Shown: piece by piece, positions 1-6,065 of the stretch | How the letters are laid out: each line of letters starts with the position of its first letter | Numbering within the stretch: the stretch's first letter is position 1 | DNA from: JAFDCJ01 sp049669725 | Lineage (GTDB): Bacteria > Desulfobacterota > Desulfobacteria > Desulfobacterales > JAFDCJ01 | Length of the DNA: 6,065 nucleotides | Direction of reading: 5' to 3' | NCBI GenBank assembly: GCA_049669725.1 | Contig: JBATKU010000299.1 | Span: 1-6,065, forward strand | The notes under the pieces: model-generated | Told to the model about the DNA's origin: nothing | What the model saw: the letters and a program-made list of their open reading frames with translations, nothing else | The model's database searches: none | Translations under genes and position numbers: made by a program

Positions 1-1119
1 ATGCTGGGGATTGAGTATCCGATTTTGAGTGCCGGGATGGGGCCGACCCTGATCGGCGAAAAGGCCGGAGCACCGGTAGAGCTGGTGGTGGCTGTTTCGG
101 AAGCCGGCGGTTTAGGTGTGCTGGGCGGCAGCGGTTACACGGTCGACGAACTCCAGGAAGCTATCCGCGAGATCAAAAAGCAAACCGATCGGCCTTATGG
201 AGTAGATCTGCTCCTACCCAAGTACCTGGATCTTAAGGGGGGGATGGGTGGAACAGATGCCAGCGAACTGCCCTTGAGCATGGTGCTTAAAACCATCCCC
301 AAGGCACATCAGGAATGGATAAATAAAATAAAGCAGGAGATGGGGCTGCCCGATGTGGAGATTATGATTCGCAGAAACACCACCACCATGTTTCCCAAAG
401 AATCCATTCAGGTCTGCATTGAAGAAAAGGTGCCGCTTTTTTGTGCCGGCCTCGGAAATCCCGGTTTTATGGTGGAAGAGGCCCATGCGGCCGGGATGAA
501 AGTCCTCGGCATCACCGGCAATGCCAAAAACGCCAAACGAATGGCAGATTCCGGCATCGATCTGCTCGTGGCCCAGGGACATGAAGGCGGTGGGCACACC
601 GGTCGAATCGGGACGATGGTGTTGTTGCCGGCCGCAATCGATGCTGCTTTCCCGGTACCCGTCCTGGGTGCCGGCGGAATCGGCGATGGGCGCGGGTTGG
701 CGGCAGCCCTTGCCATGGGTTGTGTGGGTGTGTGGGTCGGAACCCGTTTTCTGGCCACCAATGAAGGCGGCGCATTGGATGTGAACAAACAAAAAATCGT
801 GCAATCCAATGATGAAGGCACCCGGGTCAGCACGGCGTACACCGGAAAGACGCTGCGTGCCAGCTATAACCAGTTTCACGATTTATGGGAAAACTCGGGG
901 CTTGATCCTCTGCCCTTCCCCACCCAGGTTTTAATTTCATCCGCCCTTCTGGCAAGCTTCATTGAAGCCAACAAAACTGATTTTGTCGGCGGCCTGGCCG
1001 GTCAGGTATCCGGAATTATCAAAGAAATCAAACCGGCCGCCCGGGTGCTGGAGGAGATGGTTGAAGAAGCAGTCGATATTCTAACCCGACAACTGCCGGA
1101 AACCGTTGTCGCCAAATAA
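1..1119 (+). CDS. Nitronate monooxygenase-family FMN oxidoreductase (5' end probably beyond window)
   Basis: Predicted FMN-dependent TIM-barrel enzyme of the nitronate monooxygenase (2-nitropropane dioxygenase) family, which oxidises alkyl nitronates; relatives include the enoyl-ACP reductase FabK. Visible marks are the N-terminal barrel strand LGIEYPILSAGMG (residues 2-14), SEAGGLGVLGG (33-43), the family signature QGHEGGGHTG (192-201) with the conserved active-site-region His199, and the phosphate-binding run GAGGIGDGRG (223-232) followed by GTRFLAT (247-253). The 372 residues match the usual length. Residues about 75-130 form an insertion between the GVDLLLP strand and the next barrel strand, absent from the shortest family members. 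The ATG at base 1 sits directly on the first conserved strand, where relatives usually have several more residues, so the true start is probably upstream of the window. It is followed after 20 bp by a small monooxygenase-fold gene, likely in the same operon. The family is certain; the physiological substrate is not, and members named NMO often have other or unknown activities. Confidence 0.88.
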   Translation: MLGIEYPILSAGMGPTLIGEKAGAPVELVVAVSEAGGLGVLGGSGYTVDELQEAIREIKKQTDRPYGVDLLLPKYLDLKGGMGGTDASELPLSMVLKTIPKAHQEWINKIKQEMGLPDVEIMIRRNTTTMFPKESIQVCIEEKVPLFCAGLGNPGFMVEEAHAAGMKVLGITGNAKNAKRMADSGIDLLVAQGHEGGGHTGRIGTMVLLPAAIDAAFPVPVLGAGGIGDGRGLAAALAMGCVGVWVGTRFLATNEGGALDVNKQKIVQSNDEGTRVSTAYTGKTLRASYNQFHDLWENSGLDPLPFPTQVLISSALLASFIEANKTDFVGGLAGQVSGIIKEIKPAARVLEEMVEEAVDILTRQLPETVVAK

Positions 1120-1127
1120 AAACTGAT

Positions 1128-1134
1128 AGGGAGG
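1128..1134 (+). promoter_or_regulatory. Ribosome binding site of the ABM-domain gene
   Basis: AGGGAGG lies 5 nt before the ATG at 1140, within the 20-bp gap after the upstream stop codon. It is close to ideal and fixes the start of the small downstream gene. The same AGGGAGG-N5-ATG layout is found at pgk on the other strand. Confidence 0.85.
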
Positions 1135-1139
1135 ATAAA

Positions 1140-1436
1140 ATGATTGTTGTTGCTAAATTAAAAGCCAGAAGCGGTGAAGAATCAAAAATGGCAGCTGCGC
1201 TGCAGGCGATGGTTTCTAAAGTGGAAAAAGAGGAAGGAACACTTATTTACACACTGCATCAAGCTCAGAATGATCCGACTCAATTCTTATTTTATGAAAA
1301 GTATTCAGACGCTCAGGCTTTGAAAGCCCATAGTTCAACTCCCTATTTCAAAGAGTTATTCGGTGTTTTGGAGCCTTTGCTGGACGGCGCTCCCGAAATT
1401 GAAATGTATAATGAAATTGCCCGGATTCAGAAATAG
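1140..1436 (+). CDS. Antibiotic biosynthesis monooxygenase (ABM) domain protein, YgiN-like
   Basis: A 98-residue single-domain protein of the dimeric alpha/beta-barrel ABM family, which includes the quinol monooxygenase YgiN and the LsrG isomerase. The pattern fits throughout: an opening beta strand (IVVAKLKARSGEE, residues 2-14), a helix (15-31), then EEGTLIYTLHQAQNDPTQF (31-49), FYEKYSDAQALKAHSSTPYF (51-70) with the family's conserved-type His64, and a closing strand EIEMYNEIA (86-94). These proteins typically act as cytoplasmic homodimers on quinone-like or small carbonyl substrates without a metal or bound cofactor, but many are uncharacterised. It starts 20 bp after the nitronate monooxygenase-family gene with a strong ribosome binding site and ends just before a strong terminator, so it is the last gene of that operon. 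Base composition is more AT-rich than the preceding gene. The fold assignment is firm; the reaction is unknown. Confidence 0.85.
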   Translation: MIVVAKLKARSGEESKMAAALQAMVSKVEKEEGTLIYTLHQAQNDPTQFLFYEKYSDAQALKAHSSTPYFKELFGVLEPLLDGAPEIEMYNEIARIQK

Positions 1437-1466
1437 AATTGAGCTGACTTGAGTAGAAGTGGTTTC

Positions 1467-1500
1467 AAAACCCCATAGGTTTAGGCGCCTATGGGGTTTT
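1467..1500. terminator. Bidirectional intrinsic terminator
   Basis: A perfect 13-bp inverted repeat, AAAACCCCATAGG (1467-1479) and CCTATGGGGTTTT (1488-1500), encloses an 8-nt loop. Read on either strand, a GC-rich core is followed by a TTTT run, so it can stop transcripts from both sides. It lies 30 bp after the stop of the + strand ABM gene and 1 bp after the stop of the convergent pgk. The T runs are short (four), partly offset by the strong stem. A nested 10-bp palindrome TAGGCGCCTA (1482-1491) offers a weaker competing fold. Confidence 0.88.
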
Positions 1501-1501
1501 G

Positions 1502-2698
1502 TCATATGTCCGTCAGGGCGGCAACCCCGGGCAGGGTTTTGCCTTCGATAAACTCAAGTGAGGCGCCGCCGCCGGTGGATACGTGGGAGACGCGGTCCGC
1601 CACCCCGGCCTTATTCACGGCTGAGGCGGAATCACCACCGCCGATCACTGTCGTGGCCCCCCTATCAGTTACATCGGCCAAAATTTTGGCAATTGCGTAT
1701 GTCCCCCGGGCGGTTTCATCAATTTCAAAAACCCCCATAGGGCCATTCCATACAATTGTTTTGGCAGATTCCAGAATGCTGCTGAATAACTGGATGGTTT
1801 GGCTGCCAATATCGAGGCCGATCCAATCCGCGGGCATGTCCTGCGCATTAACTTCTTTGAGTTTACCTATCTTGCGTGCCTTAAAATCAAAAGCATCCGA
1901 CACCAGGCAATCCACCGGGAGTATGATCTTGTCGCCCCCCTCGGCCAATATATCCCTGGCATAATTAACCTTGTCATCTTCCAGCAGGGAGTTTCCAATT
2001 TCCAGGCCCAGGGCTTTAAAAAATGTAAAAGTCATGCCGCCGCCGATAATCACCCTGTCGACCTTGGGTAACAGGTTGGTGATCACATCAATTTTACCTG
2101 ATATTTTGGCGCCCCCGAGAATGGCAACAAACGGTCTTTCCGGATTCTCCATGACTCGCCCCAGGTAGTCGAGTTCTTTCATCATGAGAAAGCCGGCTGC
2201 ACACTGATCGAAAAAATGGGTCACGCCTTCGGTTGAAGCATGGGCCCGATGGGCAGTTCCAAAAGCATCGTTGACATAAATCTCCCCAAGCCCGGCAAGT
2301 TTTTTGGCAAAGCCCGGATCATTGTCCGTTTCTTCTTTGTAGTAGCGAAGATTTTCCAGCAGTAAAACATCTCCGTCTTCAAGCGTGCCGACGGTTGCAT
2401 CAACCGCCTCTCCGATGCAGTCATTTACGAAGCCGATCTCTTTATCGAGCAAGTGGTGTAAAACCGAGACGCAGGGTTCTAACGACATTTCCGGTACCCG
2501 CAAACCCTTGGGCCTTCCCAAATGAGACATGAGAATCAGCCTTCCGCCCCGACCAACAATGTTCTGAATAGTCGGCAAAGCGGCTTTGATCCGATTATCG
2601 TTGGCAACTGTACCGCCTTCCAGCGGCACGTTGAAATCAACCCGCATAAGGACGCGCTTGCCTTTTGGATCCAAATCATCAACGGTTAGTTTCGACAT
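1502..2698 (-). CDS. pgk: Phosphoglycerate kinase
   Basis: Phosphoglycerate kinase transfers a phosphate between 1,3-bisphosphoglycerate and ADP, giving 3-phosphoglycerate and ATP, in glycolysis and, reversed, gluconeogenesis; it is a cytoplasmic monomer. All family hallmarks are present in the 398-residue product: substrate-binding RVDFNVPL (residues 19-26), HLGRP (59-63), the hinge/nucleotide region GGAKISGKIDVITNLL, NGPMGVFE (318-325), the nucleotide-binding GGGDS (353-357) and STGGGAS (374-380). Length is normal and the reading frame is intact. The frame is open to an ATG at 2731, but the start at 2698 is preferred because AGGGAGG sits 5 nt before it and the protein then begins MSKLTVDDL as in relatives; the 11 extra residues match nothing conserved. 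No gap, tpi or other glycolytic gene adjoins it: the gene is convergent with the monooxygenase operon and divergent from a methyltransferase, so it appears to be transcribed alone. Confidence 0.97.
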   Translation of the reverse strand: MSKLTVDDLDPKGKRVLMRVDFNVPLEGGTVANDNRIKAALPTIQNIVGRGGRLILMSHLGRPKGLRVPEMSLEPCVSVLHHLLDKEIGFVNDCIGEAVDATVGTLEDGDVLLLENLRYYKEETDNDPGFAKKLAGLGEIYVNDAFGTAHRAHASTEGVTHFFDQCAAGFLMMKELDYLGRVMENPERPFVAILGGAKISGKIDVITNLLPKVDRVIIGGGMTFTFFKALGLEIGNSLLEDDKVNYARDILAEGGDKIILPVDCLVSDAFDFKARKIGKLKEVNAQDMPADWIGLDIGSQTIQLFSSILESAKTIVWNGPMGVFEIDETARGTYAIAKILADVTDRGATTVIGGGDSASAVNKAGVADRVSHVSTGGGASLEFIEGKTLPGVAALTDI

Positions 2699-2703
2699 GG
2701 CCA

Positions 2704-2710
2704 CCTCCCT
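2704..2710 (-). promoter_or_regulatory. Ribosome binding site deciding the pgk start
   Basis: On the minus strand AGGGAGG lies 5 nt before the ATG at 2698. It supports that start over the in-frame ATG at 2731, which has no such site. Just upstream is a small possible hairpin, CTTGC/GCAAG (2711-2725), in the leader. Confidence 0.85.
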
Positions 2711-2774
2711 CTTGCTTGGTGCAAGTAACATCGAAATTCAAATTTAAACATCATCTCTATTGTAGTCCAATAGC

Positions 2775-2807
2775 ATTATATGTAGGTGTGAATTGAAATA
2801 ATTTCAA
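2775..2807 (-). promoter_or_regulatory. Candidate pgk promoter
   Basis: On the minus strand a perfect TATAAT (2775-2780) lies about 77 bp upstream of the pgk start. The best upstream -35 match, TTGAAA (2802-2807), is 21 bp away, longer than the usual 16-18 bp, so the pair is not a canonical sigma-70 promoter. The -10 box may work with a poorer -35 or with an activator. The call rests on the exact -10 match and its position only. Confidence 0.35.
2793..2807. promoter_or_regulatory. 15-bp palindrome in the pgk/methyltransferase spacer
   Basis: TTGAAAT-A-ATTTCAA is a perfect inverted repeat with a single central base, placed in the divergent spacer 86 bp before the methyltransferase and 95 bp before pgk. 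It overlaps the only -35-like element of the candidate pgk promoter. Size and symmetry fit a dimeric regulator's operator, but the sequence is AT-rich and a chance palindrome cannot be excluded. Confidence 0.3.
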
Positions 2808-2892
2808 CCTTAAACGATCATACAGAAAAAAGAAACCACATGATAAATTCAATTTTTTTTGGATTCATCTTAATTGACTATCCACGCAAGAT

Positions 2893-4035
2893 ATGAAATA
2901 CCACCTCTTTATGAAAACCGCCCATAAAATCTATTTTCAAAATTCCAAAAACATGGCCGCCATCCCGGCTTCGAGCACACATCTGGTGGTGACATCCCCA
3001 CCTTATCCCATGATAAAAATGTGGGATGACATGTTCTCGGATATAAACAACGATATTGCAACGGCTCTGGATAAAAACGATGGCCGGCAGGCCTTTGAAT
3101 TAATGCACCGGGAATTGGATCCTGTCTGGAAGGAAGTATACCGTATTTTGGTAGATGGCGGAATTGCCTGTATCAACATCGGCGATGCGACCCGGACCAT
3201 CGGCGGTGATTTTAGGTTGTATCCTAATCATTCCAGAATCCTGGCCGCCATAACCGCTGCCGGTTTCAGCACCCTGCCTGCGATATTGTGGCGAAAACCT
3301 ACCAATGCCCCCAATAAATTTATGGGGTCCGGCATGTTGCCGGCCGGAGCCTATGTCACCCTCGAACATGAGTACATTTTAATTTTACGAAAAGGCCCAA
3401 AAAGAGAATTTAAGAACGAGTCCATGAAACAGCAACGACGGGAGAGCGCCTTTTTCTGGGAAGAAAGAAATGCCTGGTTCTCGGATATTTGGCTGGATTT
3501 AATCGGAGCTACCCAAAGACAGTCTGCTGCAAACACCCGGTTGAGGACTGCGGCCTTCCCCTTTGGACTCCCTTACCGCCTGATAAATATGTTTTCAACC
3601 AAGGGTGACATGGTCGTGGATCCGTTTCTGGGTACCGGGACTACCATGGCTGCGGCCATGGCAACCGGAAGAAACTGCATGGGTTTTGAAATTGACCCCG
3701 GTTTCCAGGATCAAATCTTATCCATTGCGGAGACGATCGTGGAAAGCGCCAACCATCATATTAATCAGCGGATCCACAGCCATATTGATTTTATTGATCG
3801 ACGGTCTGATGAGAAATATAAATTCAAACACGCCAATAAGCATTATGAATTTGCGGTAATGACCCGCCAGGAAGTCGACCTTTTCTTCAATCCTCTCAAA
3901 AGCGCTGAACGGATAGATGGGCACACCATGGAAGCAACCTACACGGTCACTCCCGACAGCAATTTCAGAGGGGATAGAAAGGAATTGATACCACCCCGGA
4001 TAAAAAAAACAAGCACCCAGCTAAAGCTGTTTTAG
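2893..4035 (+). CDS. Site-specific DNA methyltransferase (N4-cytosine/N6-adenine class), solitary
   Basis: Predicted S-adenosylmethionine-dependent DNA methyltransferase that methylates an exocyclic amino group of cytosine (N4) or adenine (N6). Catalytic motif IV is TSPPYP (residues 34-39) and comes before the AdoMet-binding motif I DPFLGTGTT (243-251, FxGxG at 245-249), which is followed by FEID (265-268); this order is that of the beta class. SPPY, rather than DPPY or NPPY, is more typical of N4-cytosine enzymes, but does not prove the base. Residues 155-262 carry further family sequence such as LEHEYILILRKG and RTAAFPFGLPYRLI. About 110 residues follow FEID, ending in a basic tail, and I do not recognise a domain there. 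The first in-frame start is ATG 2893 (an in-frame TGA lies at 2875); ATG 2911 is an alternative, and neither has a clear ribosome binding site. No endonuclease gene adjoins it, so it looks like an orphan modification enzyme. The recognition site cannot be read from the sequence. Confidence 0.9.
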   Translation: MKYHLFMKTAHKIYFQNSKNMAAIPASSTHLVVTSPPYPMIKMWDDMFSDINNDIATALDKNDGRQAFELMHRELDPVWKEVYRILVDGGIACINIGDATRTIGGDFRLYPNHSRILAAITAAGFSTLPAILWRKPTNAPNKFMGSGMLPAGAYVTLEHEYILILRKGPKREFKNESMKQQRRESAFFWEERNAWFSDIWLDLIGATQRQSAANTRLRTAAFPFGLPYRLINMFSTKGDMVVDPFLGTGTTMAAAMATGRNCMGFEIDPGFQDQILSIAETIVESANHHINQRIHSHIDFIDRRSDEKYKFKHANKHYEFAVMTRQEVDLFFNPLKSAERIDGHTMEATYTVTPDSNFRGDRKELIPPRIKKTSTQLKLF

Positions 4036-4115
4036 CGTTCCATTACTATTAATAAAACACATTAAAGTTTATAATATAAGCCTTCATAATAACTGTTAAT
4101 AAAATAGAAAAACAA

Positions 4116-5348
4116 TTATCCGGCGAGTATGGTCTTTATTCTTTGCAAAACCGGCGGATGCGAATAATTTAAGAATACATAGAACGGATGGGGCAAAAGA
4201 TTAGACAGGTTGTGAACGGAAAGCTTCTTCAATGCATCCACCATGGATTGGGCATCGCGGGTAGTTTTTACTGCAAATCGATCCGCTTCGGTTTCATTTC
4301 TGCGTGATAGACTTTGCATGATTAAACCGATGAAAAAACCCAGAGGTGAAAACAACAGGGCAAAAAAGATCAAACCGGCATACACAGATGCCCGGGGCAT
4401 ATAAAAAGCATCGAAAAGCCCTTGATATGAAATGAAAAAAGAAAGCAGGAAAAGCATAAATCCCATTTGTAGTATGCCTATAACCAGAGATTGAATGATA
4501 TGCTTTTTTTTGTAATGCCCCATTTCATGTGCCAATACCGCTACTAACTCGCCCGTGGTGTGTCGCCGAATCAAGGTGTCGAATAAAACGATGCGCCTGT
4601 GTGCGCCGAACCCGGTGAAAAAAGCATTGGATTTGGCCGAACGTTTGGAACCATCCATAACATAAATATTTTCGATGGGAAATTTTATAGAGTCAGCATA
4701 GGATAAAATCGCAGACTTAAGCTCACCAGCCTCCAGGGGGGTATATTTATTAAAAAGGGGCATGATCCAGGTCGGAGCAATAAATTGAACCCCCAGCATG
4801 TATAAAGTAACAGCAATCCAGCACAACCACCAGGCGTTGGCACCGGCATATTCAAAAAATGCCAGTATGCCGGCTAAAAGCGGTGTTCCCAGTAAAATGG
4901 CAAGAATTAGTCCCTTCAACAGATCTAAAAAGTAAGTCGCCCAGGTGGTTTTATTAAATCCGAAACGTTCTTCGATGACAAAGGTGTGATAAATACTGAA
5001 TGGTAGCGAAACCAGCGCTTTAAACAGTATCAAGGCCGCCATATAGATCAGACCACAAATGATCGGCCCGTAATTGAAATTGCGCACCCATTCATCCAGG
5101 AGAGGAAATCCTTTGCCGAACCAGAAGGCCAGTAGTAAAATCAAATCAAAGCATGCGGTAACCCAGCCAAAGCGGGTATTGACGTTTAAATACTCCTGGG
5201 ACTTTCGGTAGCGCTCCGGATCGTAAACCCCTTCAAAGTCTCGGGGTAAATCGTCCTGCAGCCGGGATAAATTTAAATAGTCGGCCAGGCGATTGAGGGC
5301 AAAATCGAAAATAAGAGCCATCAGTATTATTATGGCGATTATATTCAT
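4116..5348 (-). CDS. M48 family membrane zinc metalloprotease, Ste24/CAAX protease 1-like
   Basis: Predicted integral inner-membrane zinc endopeptidase of family M48A, related to eukaryotic Ste24/ZMPSTE24. The zinc site is HEMGH (residues 274-278), with the third ligand expected at Glu352 in the downstream ETEAD motif (352-356). Other family marks are SLPFSIYHTFVIEERFGFNKTT (split at 114-123 and 124-135), NAFFTGFGAHRRIVLFDTLI (241-260) and a closing HPP (397-399). Hydrophobic segments lie near residues 1-17, 62-80, 95-115, 145-165, 172-192, 284-306 and 324-345, which fits the multi-pass barrel of this group. The 410 residues are full length. Bacteria lack CAAX prenylation, so the role is more likely membrane-protein quality control or peptide cleavage; the substrate is unknown. 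The start ATG has no good ribosome binding site; GAAGG lies too far upstream. It converges on the methyltransferase across an 80-bp AT-rich gap (4036-4115) in which I see no clear terminator. It follows the DsbA-like gene on the same strand after 252 bp, so it is probably transcribed separately. Confidence 0.92.
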   Translation of the reverse strand: MNIIAIIILMALIFDFALNRLADYLNLSRLQDDLPRDFEGVYDPERYRKSQEYLNVNTRFGWVTACFDLILLLAFWFGKGFPLLDEWVRNFNYGPIICGLIYMAALILFKALVSLPFSIYHTFVIEERFGFNKTTWATYFLDLLKGLILAILLGTPLLAGILAFFEYAGANAWWLCWIAVTLYMLGVQFIAPTWIMPLFNKYTPLEAGELKSAILSYADSIKFPIENIYVMDGSKRSAKSNAFFTGFGAHRRIVLFDTLIRRHTTGELVAVLAHEMGHYKKKHIIQSLVIGILQMGFMLFLLSFFISYQGLFDAFYMPRASVYAGLIFFALLFSPLGFFIGLIMQSLSRRNETEADRFAVKTTRDAQSMVDALKKLSVHNLSNLLPHPFYVFLNYSHPPVLQRIKTILAG

Positions 5349-5383
5349 CTTCAGTAAACTTATTTTTTATTTCCTTCGATAGG

Positions 5384-5550
5384 AGGAACGTATAAATCCC
5401 AAATAACAAATCCCAAATTCCAAATAATACCCAATGACCAAAAAATCAAATTCAAAACGATACGATGCAGATGCAAAATGCGTGTTTCGGTCATTTGAGA
5501 TTGAAATTTGTGATTTATTTATTATTTGGTGCTTGGGGTTTGGTATTTCC
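5384..5550. repeat. Imperfect long inverted repeat made of 7-bp units
   Basis: The left arm (about 5384-5439) consists of tandem 7-mers: AAATCCC, AAATAAC, AAATCCC, AAATTCC, AAATAAT (5394-5428), then a drifted tail ending CAATGACC. The right arm (about 5489-5550), read on the opposite strand, has the same style (CAAACCC, CAAGCAC, CAAATAA) and ends CAAATGACC, so the two arms can pair imperfectly around a 49-nt loop (5440-5488). It fills most of the 252-bp spacer between two minus-strand genes. No ORF of note lies in it. It may be a miniature or REP-like intergenic repeat; I cannot tell from one copy. The pairing has gaps, so arm ends are approximate. Confidence 0.6.
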
Positions 5551-5574
5551 TGAATTGGAGAATCTATAATTTAT

Positions 5575-5598
5575 TGCATTTAAAGAATCCAAAATGCA
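5575..5598 (-). terminator. Weak hairpin just after the DsbA-like gene
   Basis: A 7-bp inverted repeat TGCATTT (5575-5581) / AAATGCA (5592-5598) with a 10-nt loop starts 2 bp after the stop codon of the minus-strand DsbA-like gene. Its position suits a terminator, but the stem is AT-rich and what follows on the minus strand is ATAAATTA rather than a T run, so function is doubtful. Confidence 0.2.
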
Positions 5599-5600
5599 CG

Positions 5601-6065
5601 CTAAAACCGTTTGGCGACCCCTTGAACTTCCACCATCTGAGCTAGCTTTTCATAAGGCTGGGCACCCACAAGAGACATTCCGTTCATCATAAAAGTGGGT
5701 ACAGCAGTGACACTCATCTGATGGGATCGGGTCCAATCTTTGTCGACCGTATCTTTGAACAGTCTTTTTTCCAGGACTTCCTCTACGGTTGCTGCATTCA
5801 GCCCTATTGACGCGCCTATCTCCACCAGAGTAGCAGGCAGACCGATGTTCAATCCATCAGCAAAATAGGCTCTGAACGCCGCATTGTGAAACGCCTCGCC
5901 TTTTTGCTGTTGCTCGGCAAACTTTCCCAGTTCCTGGGCCAGACGGCTGTTGAACGTTTTTTCCCGTTTACCGAAGGGCAAACCCAGTTCACCGGCGGTG
6001 CGGATTAACTGCTCCATCACCTGCTCGATGTTAATCGGCCGGCCCGCAAACAAATCTTCCAGGGT
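5601..6065 (-). CDS. DsbA family (FrnE-like) thioredoxin-fold protein, C-terminal part
   Basis: The last 154 residues of a DsbA-family protein of the FrnE/2-hydroxychromene-2-carboxylate isomerase-like group; the frame stays open to the window edge, so the N-terminal part is missing. Seen are a TLEDLFAGRPINI segment at the edge, the helical insertion domain with NSRLAQELGKFAEQQ and AFRAYFADGLNIG, and then the returning thioredoxin half with TAVPTF, whose proline should be the cis-Pro next to the active site, followed by MMNGMSLVGAQPYE. GAQ near the end is typical of this group. A TTG at 6053 could be mistaken for a start, but the conserved sequence runs through it, so it is an internal leucine. 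The active-site CxxC (or its replacement) would lie in the missing N-terminal part, so disulfide oxidoreductase activity cannot be confirmed. No signal sequence can be judged. FrnE proteins are usually cytoplasmic and linked to redox or stress handling. Confidence 0.87.
   Translation of the reverse strand, partial: TLEDLFAGRPINIEQVMEQLIRTAGELGLPFGKREKTFNSRLAQELGKFAEQQQKGEAFHNAAFRAYFADGLNIGLPATLVEIGASIGLNAATVEEVLEKRLFKDTVDKDWTRSHQMSVTAVPTFMMNGMSLVGAQPYEKLAQMVEVQGVAKRF

Noticed and set aside
214..879. A 221-residue open frame on the minus strand inside the nitronate monooxygenase-family gene
   Set aside because: It is antisense to a clearly conserved gene, has no family-like sequence, and its composition (many His, Gly and Pro) is that of a shadow frame.
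1491..1964. A 157-residue open frame on the + strand over the pgk 3' half
   Set aside because: It is antisense to conserved PGK sequence and starts within the terminator stem; no recognisable protein features.
2699..2731. N-terminal 11-residue extension of PGK from the ATG at 2731
   Set aside because: No ribosome binding site there, the extra residues are not conserved, and AGGGAGG lies inside the would-be coding stretch at the right distance for the start at 2698.
2874..2897. TTGACT as a -35 box for the methyltransferase
   Set aside because: The only -10-like sequence downstream is about 12 bp away and overlaps the start codon, so the spacing is wrong.
4018..4033. Hairpin CAGC-TAAA-GCTG followed by TTTT at the end of the methyltransferase gene
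   Set aside because: The stem is only 4-5 bp and lies inside the coding region up to the stop codon; too weak to call a terminator.
5381..5386. AGGAGG on the + strand resembling a ribosome binding site
   Set aside because: No start codon with an open frame of useful length follows on the + strand; it falls in a non-coding spacer.
5601..6053. A complete 150-residue protein starting at the TTG at 6053
   Set aside because: The frame continues to the window edge with family-like sequence (TLED before LFAGRP), so the gene is cut off by the window rather than starting there.

Overview
The window most resembles chromosomal sequence from a Gram-negative bacterium of the Desulfobacterota ('deltaproteobacterial') type. 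That rests on protein style (PGK, an FrnE-like DsbA protein, an insertion-bearing nitronate monooxygenase), AGGGAGG ribosome binding sites, mid GC content, and AT-rich spacers carrying CAAATCC-like repeats. It is an inference from pattern memory; no 16S or other marker is present. I see no mobile element, tRNA, rRNA or CRISPR array.

Layout: (1) On the + strand, bases 1-1436 hold a two-gene operon: a nitronate monooxygenase-family flavoprotein (true start probably left of the window) and, 20 bp on, a 98-aa antibiotic-biosynthesis-monooxygenase (YgiN-like) protein. (2) A perfect 13-bp stem at 1467-1500 is a shared bidirectional terminator between this operon and the convergent phosphoglycerate kinase gene. 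(3) pgk lies on the minus strand (1502-2698) with a strong ribosome binding site. (4) A 194-bp divergent spacer (2699-2892) carries a TATAAT-like box and a 15-bp palindrome. (5) A + strand DNA methyltransferase of the N4-cytosine/N6-adenine class (2893-4035) has no restriction partner next to it. (6) Convergent to it on the minus strand is a Ste24-type M48 membrane zinc protease (4116-5348). (7) A 252-bp spacer holds a large imperfect inverted repeat built of 7-bp units. (8) The C-terminal part of an FrnE-like DsbA-family protein runs off the right edge on the minus strand.

The genes do not form one pathway. The first two probably act together or are at least co-expressed. The rest are separate units: central glycolysis/gluconeogenesis, DNA modification, membrane protein quality control and a thioredoxin-fold protein. 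I found no convincing new multi-gene system. The items best worth a second look are the solitary methyltransferase with its unassigned C-terminal tail and palindrome-bearing upstream region, and the heptad-repeat hairpin element.
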